Shown piece after piece: positions 17,268 through 25,594 of a stretch of DNA of 64,000 bases. The notes beneath the pieces are model-generated. The model did not search any database and was not told where the DNA came from. It saw only the letters and a list, made by a program, of their open reading frames with translations. The translations under genes were made by a program, and so were the position numbers. The stretch comes from JAFDVL01 sp043783625 (GTDB taxonomy: Bacteria > Acidobacteriota > Blastocatellia > RBC074). How positions within the stretch are numbered: the first letter of the stretch is position 1; each line of letters starts with the position of its first letter. The stretch lies in assembly GCA_043783625.1 (NCBI GenBank), contig JAYVZE010000017.1, forward strand, positions 1-64,000, in the 5' to 3' direction.

Positions 17268-18395
17268 ATGTACCTTTCACGCCTCGAAGCAATTAATTTT
17301 CGTAATCTTTCCGGTGCACTGGATTTTTCGCCGGGCTTAAACGTTATTTACGGGCGCAATGCGCAGGGCAAGACGAATTGGCTGGAAGCGATTTATCTGC
17401 TCGGTACGACGAAATCTTTCAAGACGGCTCAGCCGAAAGAAGCTATCAATTTTAAGGCCGGCGAACTCAATACAGGTGAAGCAATTTTGCGCGGCTCTGT
17501 CCAACTTGGACAGTACAACCGCGATATTCAATTGCTCCTGACCAAGACTACCAAACAGACTTTCGTCAACGGGCGCAAAGAAGCGATTGTGCGGTATTTG
17601 GGCATTCTCGACGCGATAGCTTTTACGGCAGAAGATTTAGAAGTGATTCGCGGCGGGCCGGAAAATCGGCGACGCTTTGTGGATCGCGGGTTAGTGGCTA
17701 CGACGCCTTCTTATTTGAATACTTTGTCGGAATACAATCGCGTTTTGAAGCAGAAAAATATCCTGCTCCGGGCGGCTTCGGATGTGGAAGATTCGATGAA
17801 ATTTTTGCCGATGATTGAGCCGTGGAACGATCAGTTGGTCGCGTTCGGAACGGAAATTCATCAGGCGCGCAGCGGCTACGTTGAAAAGCTGAGAGCGGCC
17901 TTGCGTCCACAGCTTTTTCAGAATGAAACGGTGGCAGTTCGGTATAAATCTTCGTTGGAAGGCAAAGGGGATTTGAACGAATACACGGCACTCATGCGGG
18001 AGCGTTTGGAGCATCATTTTCAGAATGAAGTTCGTACGGGATATTCCCTGGTCGGGCCGCATCGGGATGATGTCGAGATTTTGTTTGACGGGTACGACAT
18101 CTCGCGGTTTGGCAGCTCCGGTCAGCAACGATCCGCCTTGCTGATACTTGATCTTGCGCAGCTAGTGGTTTACCATGACGTGTTAGAAGATTATCCGGTT
18201 TTTATACTTGATGACATAGATGCCGAGCTTGACCGAAACCGGATTGAAATCCTGCTCGATACTCTCGAAGGGAACTCACAAGTTTTTATTACAACCTCGA
18301 AACGCGCCCTCGCGCAACATTACCGTCAGCGTGCGAATACCATTGAAATTGCCGACGGGAAAATTGCCGGAGCCGGGTCAGAACCGCAAACGTAA
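17268..18395 (+). CDS. recF: DNA replication and repair protein RecF
   Basis: A 375-residue SMC-like ATPase that helps load RecA at single-strand gaps. Walker A GRNAQGKT is at 29-36. The signature SSGQQRSALL and Walker B FILDDIDAELD lie near the C-terminus, and the N-terminus MYLSRLEAINFRNL is typical. The frame is open upstream to 17145 through a family B repeat, so ATG 17268 is used. gyrB follows after 26 bases, the common recF-gyrB order, but the usual dnaA and dnaN genes are not upstream. Instead there is a small secreted protein, so this locus gives no evidence of an adjacent origin. Confidence 0.95.
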   Translation: MYLSRLEAINFRNLSGALDFSPGLNVIYGRNAQGKTNWLEAIYLLGTTKSFKTAQPKEAINFKAGELNTGEAILRGSVQLGQYNRDIQLLLTKTTKQTFVNGRKEAIVRYLGILDAIAFTAEDLEVIRGGPENRRRFVDRGLVATTPSYLNTLSEYNRVLKQKNILLRAASDVEDSMKFLPMIEPWNDQLVAFGTEIHQARSGYVEKLRAALRPQLFQNETVAVRYKSSLEGKGDLNEYTALMRERLEHHFQNEVRTGYSLVGPHRDDVEILFDGYDISRFGSSGQQRSALLILDLAQLVVYHDVLEDYPVFILDDIDAELDRNRIEILLDTLEGNSQVFITTSKRALAQHYRQRANTIEIADGKIAGAGSEPQT

Positions 18396-18421
18396 CTGTA
18401 CGGAAAGAAACGAATTAAGAT

Positions 18422-20905
18422 ATGAGTGAAGGAAAAAAGAAGGTCAAAGAACAAGAGTATGACGCCGATTCAATTCAGAAACTGGAAAGTCGTGATGCTG
18501 TCCGCTTACGACCTGGCATGTATGTCGGTGACAAGGACGAAAACGGCTTGCATCAGTTGGTTTACGAAATCGTAGACAACTCCGTAGATGAGGCTCTGGC
18601 GGGATATTGCGATCTGATTAGCGTGATCATTCATTTGGATAATTCCGTCACTATTGAGGATAACGGGCGCGGCATTCCGGTCGGCATGCACGAGTCGGGC
18701 GTTTCTGCCGCCGAAGTCGTCATGACTGAATTGCACGCGGGTGGAAAATTCAATAGCAACTCTTATAAAGTTTCCGGCGGATTGCACGGCGTCGGTGCGG
18801 CTTGCGTTAACTTTTTGTCGGAATGGCTGCGCCTGGAAATCCGGCGCGAAGGCGGGGTTTACGAACAGGAATTTCGTACCGGAGTGCCAGTTGCGCCATT
18901 GACGAAAACCGGAACGACTACCAAAACGGGAACGAAGACGACGTTCAAGCCCGATGGTGAAATCATGACGGTGCTGGAATACAATTTTGAGAAGCTCTCG
19001 GAACGGCTGCGACAGAAGGCTTTTCTCAATAAAGGCATCCGCATCAGCCTGATTGATGAACGCAGCGACGAAGAGAAAAAGCACGATTTTTATTATGAAG
19101 GCGGCATCGCCGAATTCGTTACCCATCTTAATAAAAATAAAAGCGTTCTGCATAAAGAGCCAATTTATTGCGAAAAAATCCCTGATCCAAACGACGAAAA
19201 TGACCTGATCGGAATTGAAGTTTCAGTGCAATATAACGACGCCTACGATGAACGTGTTTTCTGCTTTGCGAACAATATTCCGAATCCTGACGGCGGGACC
19301 CATTTAGCCGGATTCCGTTCGGCATTGTCGAAAGTTATCAGCCGTTACGCGACGACAGCGAATTTGCTGAAAGATTTCAAAGGGCAATTAACCGGCGACG
19401 ATTCACGCGAAGGCTTAGTCGCTGTGGTCTCGGTGAAAATCCCGCAGCCACAATTTGAAAGCCAGACGAAAGTTAAATTAACTTCGGATGTCAAAGGCAT
19501 TGTGGATTCGTTTTTGTACGAAAAACTAACACAGTACTTTGAAGAAAATCCGTCCGTAGCGAAATCCATTGTCGGTAAAGCAGTAGAAGCGGCACGGGCG
19601 CGTGAAGCGGCACGCAAGGCGCGTGAAATCGTCCGTAAAGGCGCATTGAGCGGCGGTGGACTGCCGGGAAAATTGGCGGATTGCTCAGAAAAAGACCCGG
19701 AACTTTGTGAACTATACCTTGTTGAAGGAGATTCAGCCGGGGGGTCGGCCAAGAATGGTCGTGACCGCAGAACGCAGGCGATTTTGCCGCTGCGTGGAAA
19801 AATTCTGAACGTTGAAAAAGCCCGCTTCGATAAAATGCTGGGACACAACGAAATCAAGGCGTTGATTACAGCGTTGGGTTGCGGCATCGGTAAAGACGAT
19901 TTTGATATTACGAAGTTGCGCTACCACAAAGTGTGCTTAATGACTGATGCAGATGTAGATGGAAGCCATATCCGTACGCTTTTGCTGACATTTTTCTATC
20001 GTCAGATGCCGCAACTGCTCGAACATAAAGTCGAGACGGTTGACGAAAACGGTGTGACGAAAATTGAGTATAAGAGCTACGTGTACATTGCGCAGCCGCC
20101 GCTTTACAAAATCAAGAAAGGTCGAACTGAACGCTACATCAAAGACGAGCGCGAGATGACGCAGTACCTGATGAAAAAGTCTACGGAAGACATCACGGTG
20201 ACGGTCAAAGCCACAGGTGAGAACATTGAGGGCGTTTCGTTGACGCGACTGCTTGAACGATTAGTTGAGTTTAATGGGTATTACGGCAAGCTTGTGCGTC
20301 GCGTGCAGGAAGCGAAAATCATTGATGCTGTGTTGGAAGCGATGGGCGGCAAAGATGGTTTAATGCATCACGGACGCAAATTGCAGACGGTCTTTAAAGA
20401 CCGGGAATTGCTCAGCAGAGTCGAAGCCAAAATTGCTGAAGCTGGATATTTAACGGAGCTAACTTCAGACGAAGAGCATGGGCTGTCAGAAATTGAAGTC
20501 AAATTAGAAAGCAATGGCGCCACGGTTTTGATTGATTGGGATTTGGCGACGCACGTTGAATTTCAACGCGCCATCGAACTTTACAAGACGTTGGCATCCC
20601 TGCATGTAGCTCCGTTCTCAGTCGGAGATATGGAACTTGCCTCGCGTGATGAATTACTTGACTACATTCTCGCACAGGGCAAGAAGGACGTTCACATTCA
20701 ACGCTATAAAGGGCTGGGCGAGATGAATCCTGAACAGCTTTGGGAAACGACAATGAACCCTGAAGTGCGGACGTTATTACAAGTGCGGGTTGATGATGCG
20801 GTCGAAACCGATCAGATTTTTACTGTGTTGATGGGAGATCAAGTTGAGCCGCGCCGCAAATTTATTGAAGATAACGCGCTGGATGTGAAAAATCTTGACA
20901 TCTAA
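18422..20905 (+). CDS. gyrB: DNA gyrase subunit B
   Basis: An 827-residue GyrB, the ATPase subunit of the type IIA topoisomerase that introduces negative supercoils. GHKL ATP-site motifs are present: DNSVDEALAG, EDNGRGIPVGMH and GGLHGVGAACVN. The Toprim motif EGDSAGGSAKNGRDRRTQA, the DADVDGSHIRTLLLTFF metal site and the C-terminal QRYKGLGEMNPEQLWETTMNPE are also intact. The linker TVDENGVTKIEYKSYVYIAQPP in the Toprim region is a modest insert. It is probably co-transcribed with recF. A family B palindrome begins two bases after the stop codon. Confidence 0.97.
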   Translation: MSEGKKKVKEQEYDADSIQKLESRDAVRLRPGMYVGDKDENGLHQLVYEIVDNSVDEALAGYCDLISVIIHLDNSVTIEDNGRGIPVGMHESGVSAAEVVMTELHAGGKFNSNSYKVSGGLHGVGAACVNFLSEWLRLEIRREGGVYEQEFRTGVPVAPLTKTGTTTKTGTKTTFKPDGEIMTVLEYNFEKLSERLRQKAFLNKGIRISLIDERSDEEKKHDFYYEGGIAEFVTHLNKNKSVLHKEPIYCEKIPDPNDENDLIGIEVSVQYNDAYDERVFCFANNIPNPDGGTHLAGFRSALSKVISRYATTANLLKDFKGQLTGDDSREGLVAVVSVKIPQPQFESQTKVKLTSDVKGIVDSFLYEKLTQYFEENPSVAKSIVGKAVEAARAREAARKAREIVRKGALSGGGLPGKLADCSEKDPELCELYLVEGDSAGGSAKNGRDRRTQAILPLRGKILNVEKARFDKMLGHNEIKALITALGCGIGKDDFDITKLRYHKVCLMTDADVDGSHIRTLLLTFFYRQMPQLLEHKVETVDENGVTKIEYKSYVYIAQPPLYKIKKGRTERYIKDEREMTQYLMKKSTEDITVTVKATGENIEGVSLTRLLERLVEFNGYYGKLVRRVQEAKIIDAVLEAMGGKDGLMHHGRKLQTVFKDRELLSRVEAKIAEAGYLTELTSDEEHGLSEIEVKLESNGATVLIDWDLATHVEFQRAIELYKTLASLHVAPFSVGDMELASRDELLDYILAQGKKDVHIQRYKGLGEMNPEQLWETTMNPEVRTLLQVRVDDAVETDQIFTVLMGDQVEPRRKFIEDNALDVKNLDI

Positions 20906-20906
20906 T

Positions 20907-20975
20907 GCGGAAGCCCGCACGTAGTAAGGGCGCATTTACCAGTGAAGAACACCCTTACTACGTGCGGGTTTCTGC
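20907..20975. repeat. Family B palindromic repeat after gyrB
   Basis: Arms 20910-20930 and 20952-20972 (GAAGCCCGCACGTAGTAAGGG and its inverse, one C/T difference) form a stem with a 21-base loop. It starts immediately after the gyrB stop and ends 15 bases before the next start, so it may separate gyrB transcription or stability from the downstream lipoprotein gene. Confidence 0.82.
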
Positions 20976-20990
20976 CTCAAAGGAAATCTC

Positions 20991-21563
20991 ATGATCGCCG
21001 CAAAGTGGCAGCACAATTTTAAATCCTGGTGCTTCTTTGCGGCTTTGATGTTTTTTAACTCCTGTCAGGGGCCGCTATATAAAATTGCTCCTATTCCGCA
21101 AGCTCTACCAATTGAGTCAGGAAAATCTGCCTCCAGTAATGTCATCGAAATTACGGCGTCGGCTTTACTTGATGATGACAAAGTTTATGAAAGATTCGAG
21201 GCGAATTTAGTCCTCGTGGGCATCGTTGCGATTGATATAAACCTGGTCAATCGTTCCAATCAGTCCCTGAATCCTAAATTTGAATTGCATGATGCTGAGG
21301 GACAAAGTTTTTCACAGCTCGAATCCAAAAAAGAGCTGGATCGTGTGATGAAATTTGAAGGAATTCGTGCTTATTCAAAGCTTGGAAAACAGGAAACTCT
21401 GGAGCAACTGGAAGCGATTGCGATCCCGAAAAAAATGACCTTGCCTGCGCAGCAACAAAAACGTGGAGTCTTATTTTTCAATGTGAAGCGCGACGCGGCA
21501 CAGCTAAACGGCTTACGATTAACCGTGAAAGGAATGAAGGACGAACTTCAGATAAATTTATGA
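20991..21563 (+). CDS. Predicted lipoprotein of unknown function
   Basis: A 190-residue protein. A hydrophobic N-terminal segment ends in a lipobox-like FNSC at about residue 25-28, so it is probably lipid-anchored. The body is a beta-rich domain (IEITASALLDDDKVYERFEANL, IDINLVNRSNQSLNPKFEL, KRGVLFFNVKRDA) with no motif I recognise. It reads like an Ig-like/DUF4352-type domain that modifies hydrophobic interactions, but this is only an impression. The ribosome site AAGGAAA is six bases before the ATG at 20991. It follows the family B palindrome after gyrB and precedes an EI24-family membrane protein. Confidence 0.7.
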   Translation: MIAAKWQHNFKSWCFFAALMFFNSCQGPLYKIAPIPQALPIESGKSASSNVIEITASALLDDDKVYERFEANLVLVGIVAIDINLVNRSNQSLNPKFELHDAEGQSFSQLESKKELDRVMKFEGIRAYSKLGKQETLEQLEAIAIPKKMTLPAQQQKRGVLFFNVKRDAAQLNGLRLTVKGMKDELQINL

Positions 21564-21566
21564 GGA

Positions 21567-21614
21567 GACGGTAGACCACAAACTACCGTCTACCGTTCTA
21601 CCGCCTACTCCCCC
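21567..21614. repeat. Iterated CTACCGT hairpin repeat
   Basis: GACGGTAG (21567-21574) and CTACCGTC (21583-21590) form a perfect 8-bp stem with an 8-base loop. CTACCG then recurs twice more up to about 21607. The repeat begins three bases after a stop codon and lies directly before the next ribosome site. Short iterated words of this sort are common intergenic repeats. Confidence 0.65.
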
Positions 21615-21621
21615 ACAACCT

Positions 21622-22326
21622 ATGAACCCAATTAGCAAATTTTTCCTTGGCATCCGGCATTACTTGAGCGGTCTGAAACGCTTGCTGATTTATCCGAGCC
21701 TGCTGCTTCTGGCGATTGTCCCGATTCTATTGACGCTGGCAACGCTGGTATTTCTTGCGGGTGGGGGAGCGTGGTTGATTGGGAGCTGGATGCGGACCAG
21801 CTTTTCGTTGCCTGCTGACAGTCTGATTTTTATGCAGGCGCTGACAGTTTTGATTATTATTTTTTTGTCGTTGTGGATTTATCTCCCCTTGACGCGCATC
21901 TTTCTGGCTCCAATCAGTGAGCAGATCAGCGTCAAAACCTTTAAAATCCACGGAGAAATGCAACCTTCAGATCGTGAAGTGAATTTTGCGCATGCGATGT
22001 GGGAAGGGGTTAAACTGGTTGCGTTGCAATTGATTGTTTTAGCGCTGGTCTTGCTGGTGAGTTTTATTTTCCCGCCGATTGCGCCGCCGCTTTGGATTAT
22101 AATTACAATTATTTTTGTCGGGATGGATTTTCTGGATGTGCCACTGTCATTACGCGGGCTGAATACTGGCGAGAAACTGACATTTTATTGGAACCATCGC
22201 GCCATGTTTCTGGGTTTTAGCTTTGCCGGATATGCGGTACTTCATATTCCGCTGGTCAACGTCCTGGCTCTACCAGTGGGGATTATCGGGGGAACAATGT
22301 TAGTCATGAGAAAGATCAGCGATTAG
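21622..22326 (+). CDS. EI24 domain-containing (CysZ-like) membrane protein
   Basis: A 234-residue inner-membrane protein of the EI24 family (PF07264), which includes the sulfate transporter CysZ. The hydrophobic stretches are long: about 20-55, 65-92, 135-170 and 205-230. The opening MNPISKFFLGIRHYLSGLKRLLIYPSLLLL and the loop DFLDVPLSLRGL..EKLTFYWNHRAMFLGF are characteristic. The exact substrate cannot be told here: no sulfate-assimilation gene is close. The stop codon is adjacent to the stop of a convergent small gene (22327), with no spacer. Confidence 0.85.
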   Translation: MNPISKFFLGIRHYLSGLKRLLIYPSLLLLAIVPILLTLATLVFLAGGGAWLIGSWMRTSFSLPADSLIFMQALTVLIIIFLSLWIYLPLTRIFLAPISEQISVKTFKIHGEMQPSDREVNFAHAMWEGVKLVALQLIVLALVLLVSFIFPPIAPPLWIIITIIFVGMDFLDVPLSLRGLNTGEKLTFYWNHRAMFLGFSFAGYAVLHIPLVNVLALPVGIIGGTMLVMRKISD

Positions 22327-22659
22327 TTATAGCCCGATGTCTATCGAAATCCCGACCGAAAGCAGTGCGTTAAGCGCCGAAAATTTCGGACTTAACAAAT
22401 TGACCTGACCATCATTCACCATCGCAAATGCTTTGCCGTCCTGCCAGAATCCATGAGAAAAATCCGTATCGAATTCTTCACCGTCCAGCAATAACCACAT
22501 ATCATTCAAATCCTGTTCAATGCGTTCGTCAATGCGCTCGCGCAATAGTGAATAGGAGATTTTTGGCAGAGTCAGCGCCGTAAAGCTCTCTTCCATGTTC
22601 TGAATCTGCGCCAGGCCTGAAGTGAGTTGGTTGTCTTGAGAATCGAAATAATAACCCAT
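22327..22659 (-). CDS. Small protein of unknown function
   Basis: A 110-residue soluble protein (MGYYFDSQDNQLTSGLAQIQ...). It has a helical middle (YSLLRERIDERIEQDLNDMWLLL) and a beta-rich end (FSHGFWQDGKAFAMVNDGQVNLLS). I recognise no family. It is believed to be real because AGGAAAGG lies eight bases before the ATG and the stop codons of the convergent neighbour and this gene abut exactly. It lies in a small - strand island with the gene at 22839-23135, inside a long + strand run. Confidence 0.6.
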   Translation of the reverse strand: MGYYFDSQDNQLTSGLAQIQNMEESFTALTLPKISYSLLRERIDERIEQDLNDMWLLLDGEEFDTDFSHGFWQDGKAFAMVNDGQVNLLSPKFSALNALLSVGISIDIGL

Positions 22660-22838
22660 AATGGTTGCCTTTCCTGGAATCGGGGGAAGATTTCAAAGGG
22701 CACTGATACAGATGTCTGCACAACAATTTGCGTTGCCTGAGCATCGTGAAAAAACAGGGGTCATGAATAAGTACGATCAGCAGTAAAAATCGGATTGGAG
22801 CGGGTGCGGATCAGGTTTCAGGGGGGTAGCAGCTCAAA

Positions 22839-23135
22839 TCATTTTAATAAATCACCGATCACATTGGTCTGGAAATGAATGCGAACTTCATCATCTTCAA
22901 TTCTGTCTTCGCCAACTAATCTACCTTTCAAAGCGGGGGAAAGAGTCATAAAAAATCGTCGTGTCCCAACGTCAGCGCGGATGAGGCGATTACCAGAAGC
23001 GTCTATGGCGCACTCAACGATTTGGCTTGGAGCAGTTGTCGCTTTGTCACCAATCCCATTACTTTCGAGGATAATGGCAATGGGTTCTGAAAATTGGTCA
23101 ATACTTGTAGAGGTCTTAATCGCAGACTCCAACAT
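22839..23135 (-). CDS. Small protein of unknown function, neighbour of the 22327 gene
   Basis: A 98-residue soluble protein (MLESAIKTSTSIDQFSEPIAII...) with a beta-rich pattern (IVECAIDASGNRLIRADVG, RRFFMTLSP, DDEVRIHFQT). I recognise no family. A strong ribosome site, GAGGAG eight bases upstream of the ATG, supports translation. The spacing of 179 bases to the next - strand gene leaves room for a separate promoter. The two genes could be a functional pair, but nothing in the sequence shows what they do. Confidence 0.58.
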   Translation of the reverse strand: MLESAIKTSTSIDQFSEPIAIILESNGIGDKATTAPSQIVECAIDASGNRLIRADVGTRRFFMTLSPALKGRLVGEDRIEDDEVRIHFQTNVIGDLLK

Positions 23136-23361
23136 TGTAGCTTCTCCTCACAGTGATAGGTAATACAAAGCTGGCAGAATTTACAATAACTTCGGTGTCA
23201 ATTCAAGTAATCTGTGATCTCTCCCGAACATCTCTTCGCAAAGTCAGTTCTCCGACTGGAAATCAAATTTTGACAACGGAGACGTACACCGCATAAACTC
23301 TTGGTTTATTTTGCTCCCGCCTTTTATTTTTAAGGCTGAGCGCAACCTTGAGGAGTTTATT

Positions 23362-24072
23362 TTGTCGCGCCCATTAATTGGAATTACATCCCGCCTTGAC
23401 CTCGTTCCAAATAATTTTTACCTGCGTCGTTACTACTCCGAAGCTGTTTGGGCGGCGGGCGGTGATCCGGTTCAGATTCCGTTAATTCCCGACGAAAATT
23501 ATCTTTTGTCGTTAGGAAATAAACTGGATGGCTTACTGCTTTCCGGCAGTGACAGCGATGTTGATCCGAACTATTACGACGAAGAACCGCATCAAAAAAT
23601 CGGCGGCGTCACGTTTGAGCGCGACCAGACGGATTTGATTCTGCTGCGCGTCGCTGAAGCCAGAAATATTCCCGTGTTCGGGATTTGTTTTGGCACGCAA
23701 TCGCTGGCGGTTTCGCGTGGCGGGAAATTAATTCAGGATATTCCTTCGCAGGTTCCGAACGCTCTGAAGCATTCGCAAGGTGAGCCGTATAAACCCATTC
23801 ATCACATCAAAATCGAAGCCGATTCGCTGCTCGCAAAATTAGCCGGAGCCGACTCCGCGCGCGTCAATTCCAGCCATCATCAGGCGATCAGAGAGCCGGG
23901 GGGAAATCTGCGGATCACCGCCCGCGCTTACGACGGCGTGATTGAATGCGTCGAAGATACGCGCCCTGACCGCTGGGTGCTGGGCGTGCAATGGCATCCC
24001 GAAATGCACTGGGATTCGGATGATTTATCGAAGGCGATTTTTAAGAAATTTGTAGAGGTCGCGCAAAAATGA
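23362..24072 (+). CDS. Gamma-glutamyl-gamma-aminobutyrate hydrolase family protein (peptidase C26)
   Basis: A 236-residue class I glutamine-amidotransferase-fold hydrolase of the PuuD type (peptidase C26), which cleaves gamma-glutamyl bonds in polyamine catabolism. The nucleophile Cys109 lies in GICFGTQ; His212 and Glu214 in WHPE complete the triad. The protein starts RPLIGITSRL after the initiator. No ATG is near the conserved start; a TTG at 23362 has GAGGAG six bases upstream and is the best start (the frame extends to another TTG at 23311). The stop overlaps the start of the next gene by four bases (ATGA), so at least three genes are coupled. Its exact substrate is unknown: no other polyamine gene is nearby. 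Confidence 0.87.
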   Translation: MSRPLIGITSRLDLVPNNFYLRRYYSEAVWAAGGDPVQIPLIPDENYLLSLGNKLDGLLLSGSDSDVDPNYYDEEPHQKIGGVTFERDQTDLILLRVAEARNIPVFGICFGTQSLAVSRGGKLIQDIPSQVPNALKHSQGEPYKPIHHIKIEADSLLAKLAGADSARVNSSHHQAIREPGGNLRITARAYDGVIECVEDTRPDRWVLGVQWHPEMHWDSDDLSKAIFKKFVEVAQK

Positions 24073-24329
24073 AATCAGCAAAAAAAGTAGCCGGAATAGT
24101 TCTAATGGTTATCGGTATTTCCTTCTCGATCATTAGTTTTCTAACGACACTTTTATCGGTCATAAAGTTTCAGAATGAAGTATCTATCGAGGGGCATGAG
24201 CCATTTTATTTAGGATATGTACTTGGATTGTTCGCGCCCGCTGTTTTTGGTGTGGGAGTAGCTGTGATCGGGTTTTTTTTGTATCGGTCTTCAACTAAAG
24301 TTAGTCGAGAAAAAGTAGAGCTTTCATGA
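24069..24329 (+). CDS. Small two-helix membrane protein
   Basis: An 86-residue protein with two membrane helices, about residues 8-31 (AGIVLMVIGISFSIISFLTTLL) and 48-70 (LGYVLGLFAPAVFGVGVAVIGF), and a short charged tail. I recognise no family. It overlaps both neighbours by ATGA (the C26 hydrolase before and the MFS transporter after), so it is translationally coupled and probably belongs to the same transport/catabolic unit. Confidence 0.7.
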   Translation: MKSAKKVAGIVLMVIGISFSIISFLTTLLSVIKFQNEVSIEGHEPFYLGYVLGLFAPAVFGVGVAVIGFFLYRSSTKVSREKVELS

Positions 24330-25531
24330 ACAGACATTTACGCAACATCACATTCCTCTCACTCGGTCATGCCGTGTTGGATGCCTATTCAAGTTTTCTC
24401 ATGCCGTTGCTTCCGATGCTGGCCTTGAAGCTTGATTTGACTCCGGCGCAAGTCGGTTGGCTGATTCCGACGATGATGATTACTTCGTCGTTATTCCAGC
24501 CGGTTTACGGACTAATTTCTGACCGATATTTCAAGCGTGCCTTTGCCGTAGCGGGGCCGATTCTGGCAGCGATTTTTATTTCAAGTATTGGACTTGCCGG
24601 CAGTCTTCCCGCTTTGCTCGGATTGATTATCGCGGGCGGCATTGGCATTGGTGCGTTTCACCCGCAAGGCGCAGCTCTCGCGCATCGGGCGGCGACGGAT
24701 TGGAATCCGGCGCGGCAGGGTACGGTAATGTCAATATTTTCGTCTTCAGGGACAGTTGGTTATGCGCTCGGTCCGTTGATGGCTTCGATGTGCGTTTTGT
24801 GGTTTGGATTGGAACACACTTCGTACACCATGATTTTCGGAATTGTTGCGTCAGCCCTGCTCTGGATGTATTGCCCGGAATTAGAGCCGCGTATTAAAAC
24901 GGAAGATTCACCTTCGCTGTTTGAATTGCTCAAAGCCGCGCGTGTCCCGCTGACGATTTTATATTTTGCTGTTGTCTTTCGTTCCGCCGTGTCCGTCAGC
25001 ATCCAGAGTTATTTACCATTTTGGTTGCAGGAACATGGGCTGGAGATGAAAAGTTTCAGCCTGATTATTTCGGGCTTTATTTTGTTCGGAGGCATCGGCG
25101 GATTTTTCGGCGGAGCCTTGGCGGATCGCTTCGGGGCGCGTCGTGTTTCTATGGTTTCAGTGCTGCTTTCAACGCCGATTTTAGTGGCTGGGTTTTTGAC
25201 GCACGGAGCTTTGAGCTATGCGCTGATTATGTTCGGCGGAATGTGCTTGAATCTTCCGCTGCCGATTTCAGTCGTGATGGCGCAGCGTTTAGTCCCCGGC
25301 GGAGCGAGTACCGTATCGGCTTTAGTCATGGGCTTTGCATGGGGCTTGGGGGCGTTAATGAATCCCATCACCGGAAAGCTCAGCGAATCTTTTGGCTTAA
25401 CAAATGCGCTGGTCATCGTCGCAGTTGTTCCGTTGATTTCGGCAGCTTTATTCTGGTGTTTTCCGAAAGATAATGTGGCAATTCGCAAAAAACTCGAAGC
25501 CTCACAAGAAGCCTTCGCCAGTGGAGACTAG
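24326..25531 (+). CDS. MFS transporter, fosmidomycin-resistance (Fsr) type
   Basis: A 401-residue major facilitator with about twelve hydrophobic helices. The opening (FLSLGHAVLDAYSSFLMPLLPML) and loop GLISDRYFKR..., with GAFHPQGAALAHRA in helix 4-5, resemble the Fsr (fosmidomycin resistance) exporters. Family knowledge gives drug/H+ antiport; the natural substrate here is unknown. It is coupled by ATGA overlap to the small membrane protein before it. A second GGALADRFGARR loop marks the C-terminal half. Confidence 0.87.
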   Translation: MNRHLRNITFLSLGHAVLDAYSSFLMPLLPMLALKLDLTPAQVGWLIPTMMITSSLFQPVYGLISDRYFKRAFAVAGPILAAIFISSIGLAGSLPALLGLIIAGGIGIGAFHPQGAALAHRAATDWNPARQGTVMSIFSSSGTVGYALGPLMASMCVLWFGLEHTSYTMIFGIVASALLWMYCPELEPRIKTEDSPSLFELLKAARVPLTILYFAVVFRSAVSVSIQSYLPFWLQEHGLEMKSFSLIISGFILFGGIGGFFGGALADRFGARRVSMVSVLLSTPILVAGFLTHGALSYALIMFGGMCLNLPLPISVVMAQRLVPGGASTVSALVMGFAWGLGALMNPITGKLSESFGLTNALVIVAVVPLISAALFWCFPKDNVAIRKKLEASQEAFASGD

Positions 25532-25539
25532 GCGAAAGG

Positions 25540-25580
25540 ATGAGTTTTTACTCATCACTCGTTACTCATCACTCATCACT
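25540..25580. repeat. ACTCATCACT direct repeats with a hairpin
   Basis: ATGAGT (25540-25545) pairs with ACTCAT (25550-25555) across TTTT. ACTCATCACT then recurs at 25571-25580, with a partial copy from 25564. It fills the 63-base gap between the MFS gene and ftsY. A short local tandem of this type is probably a slippage product or an intergenic repeat of unknown role. Confidence 0.65.
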
Positions 25581-25594
25581 TTTAGATAAACTTT

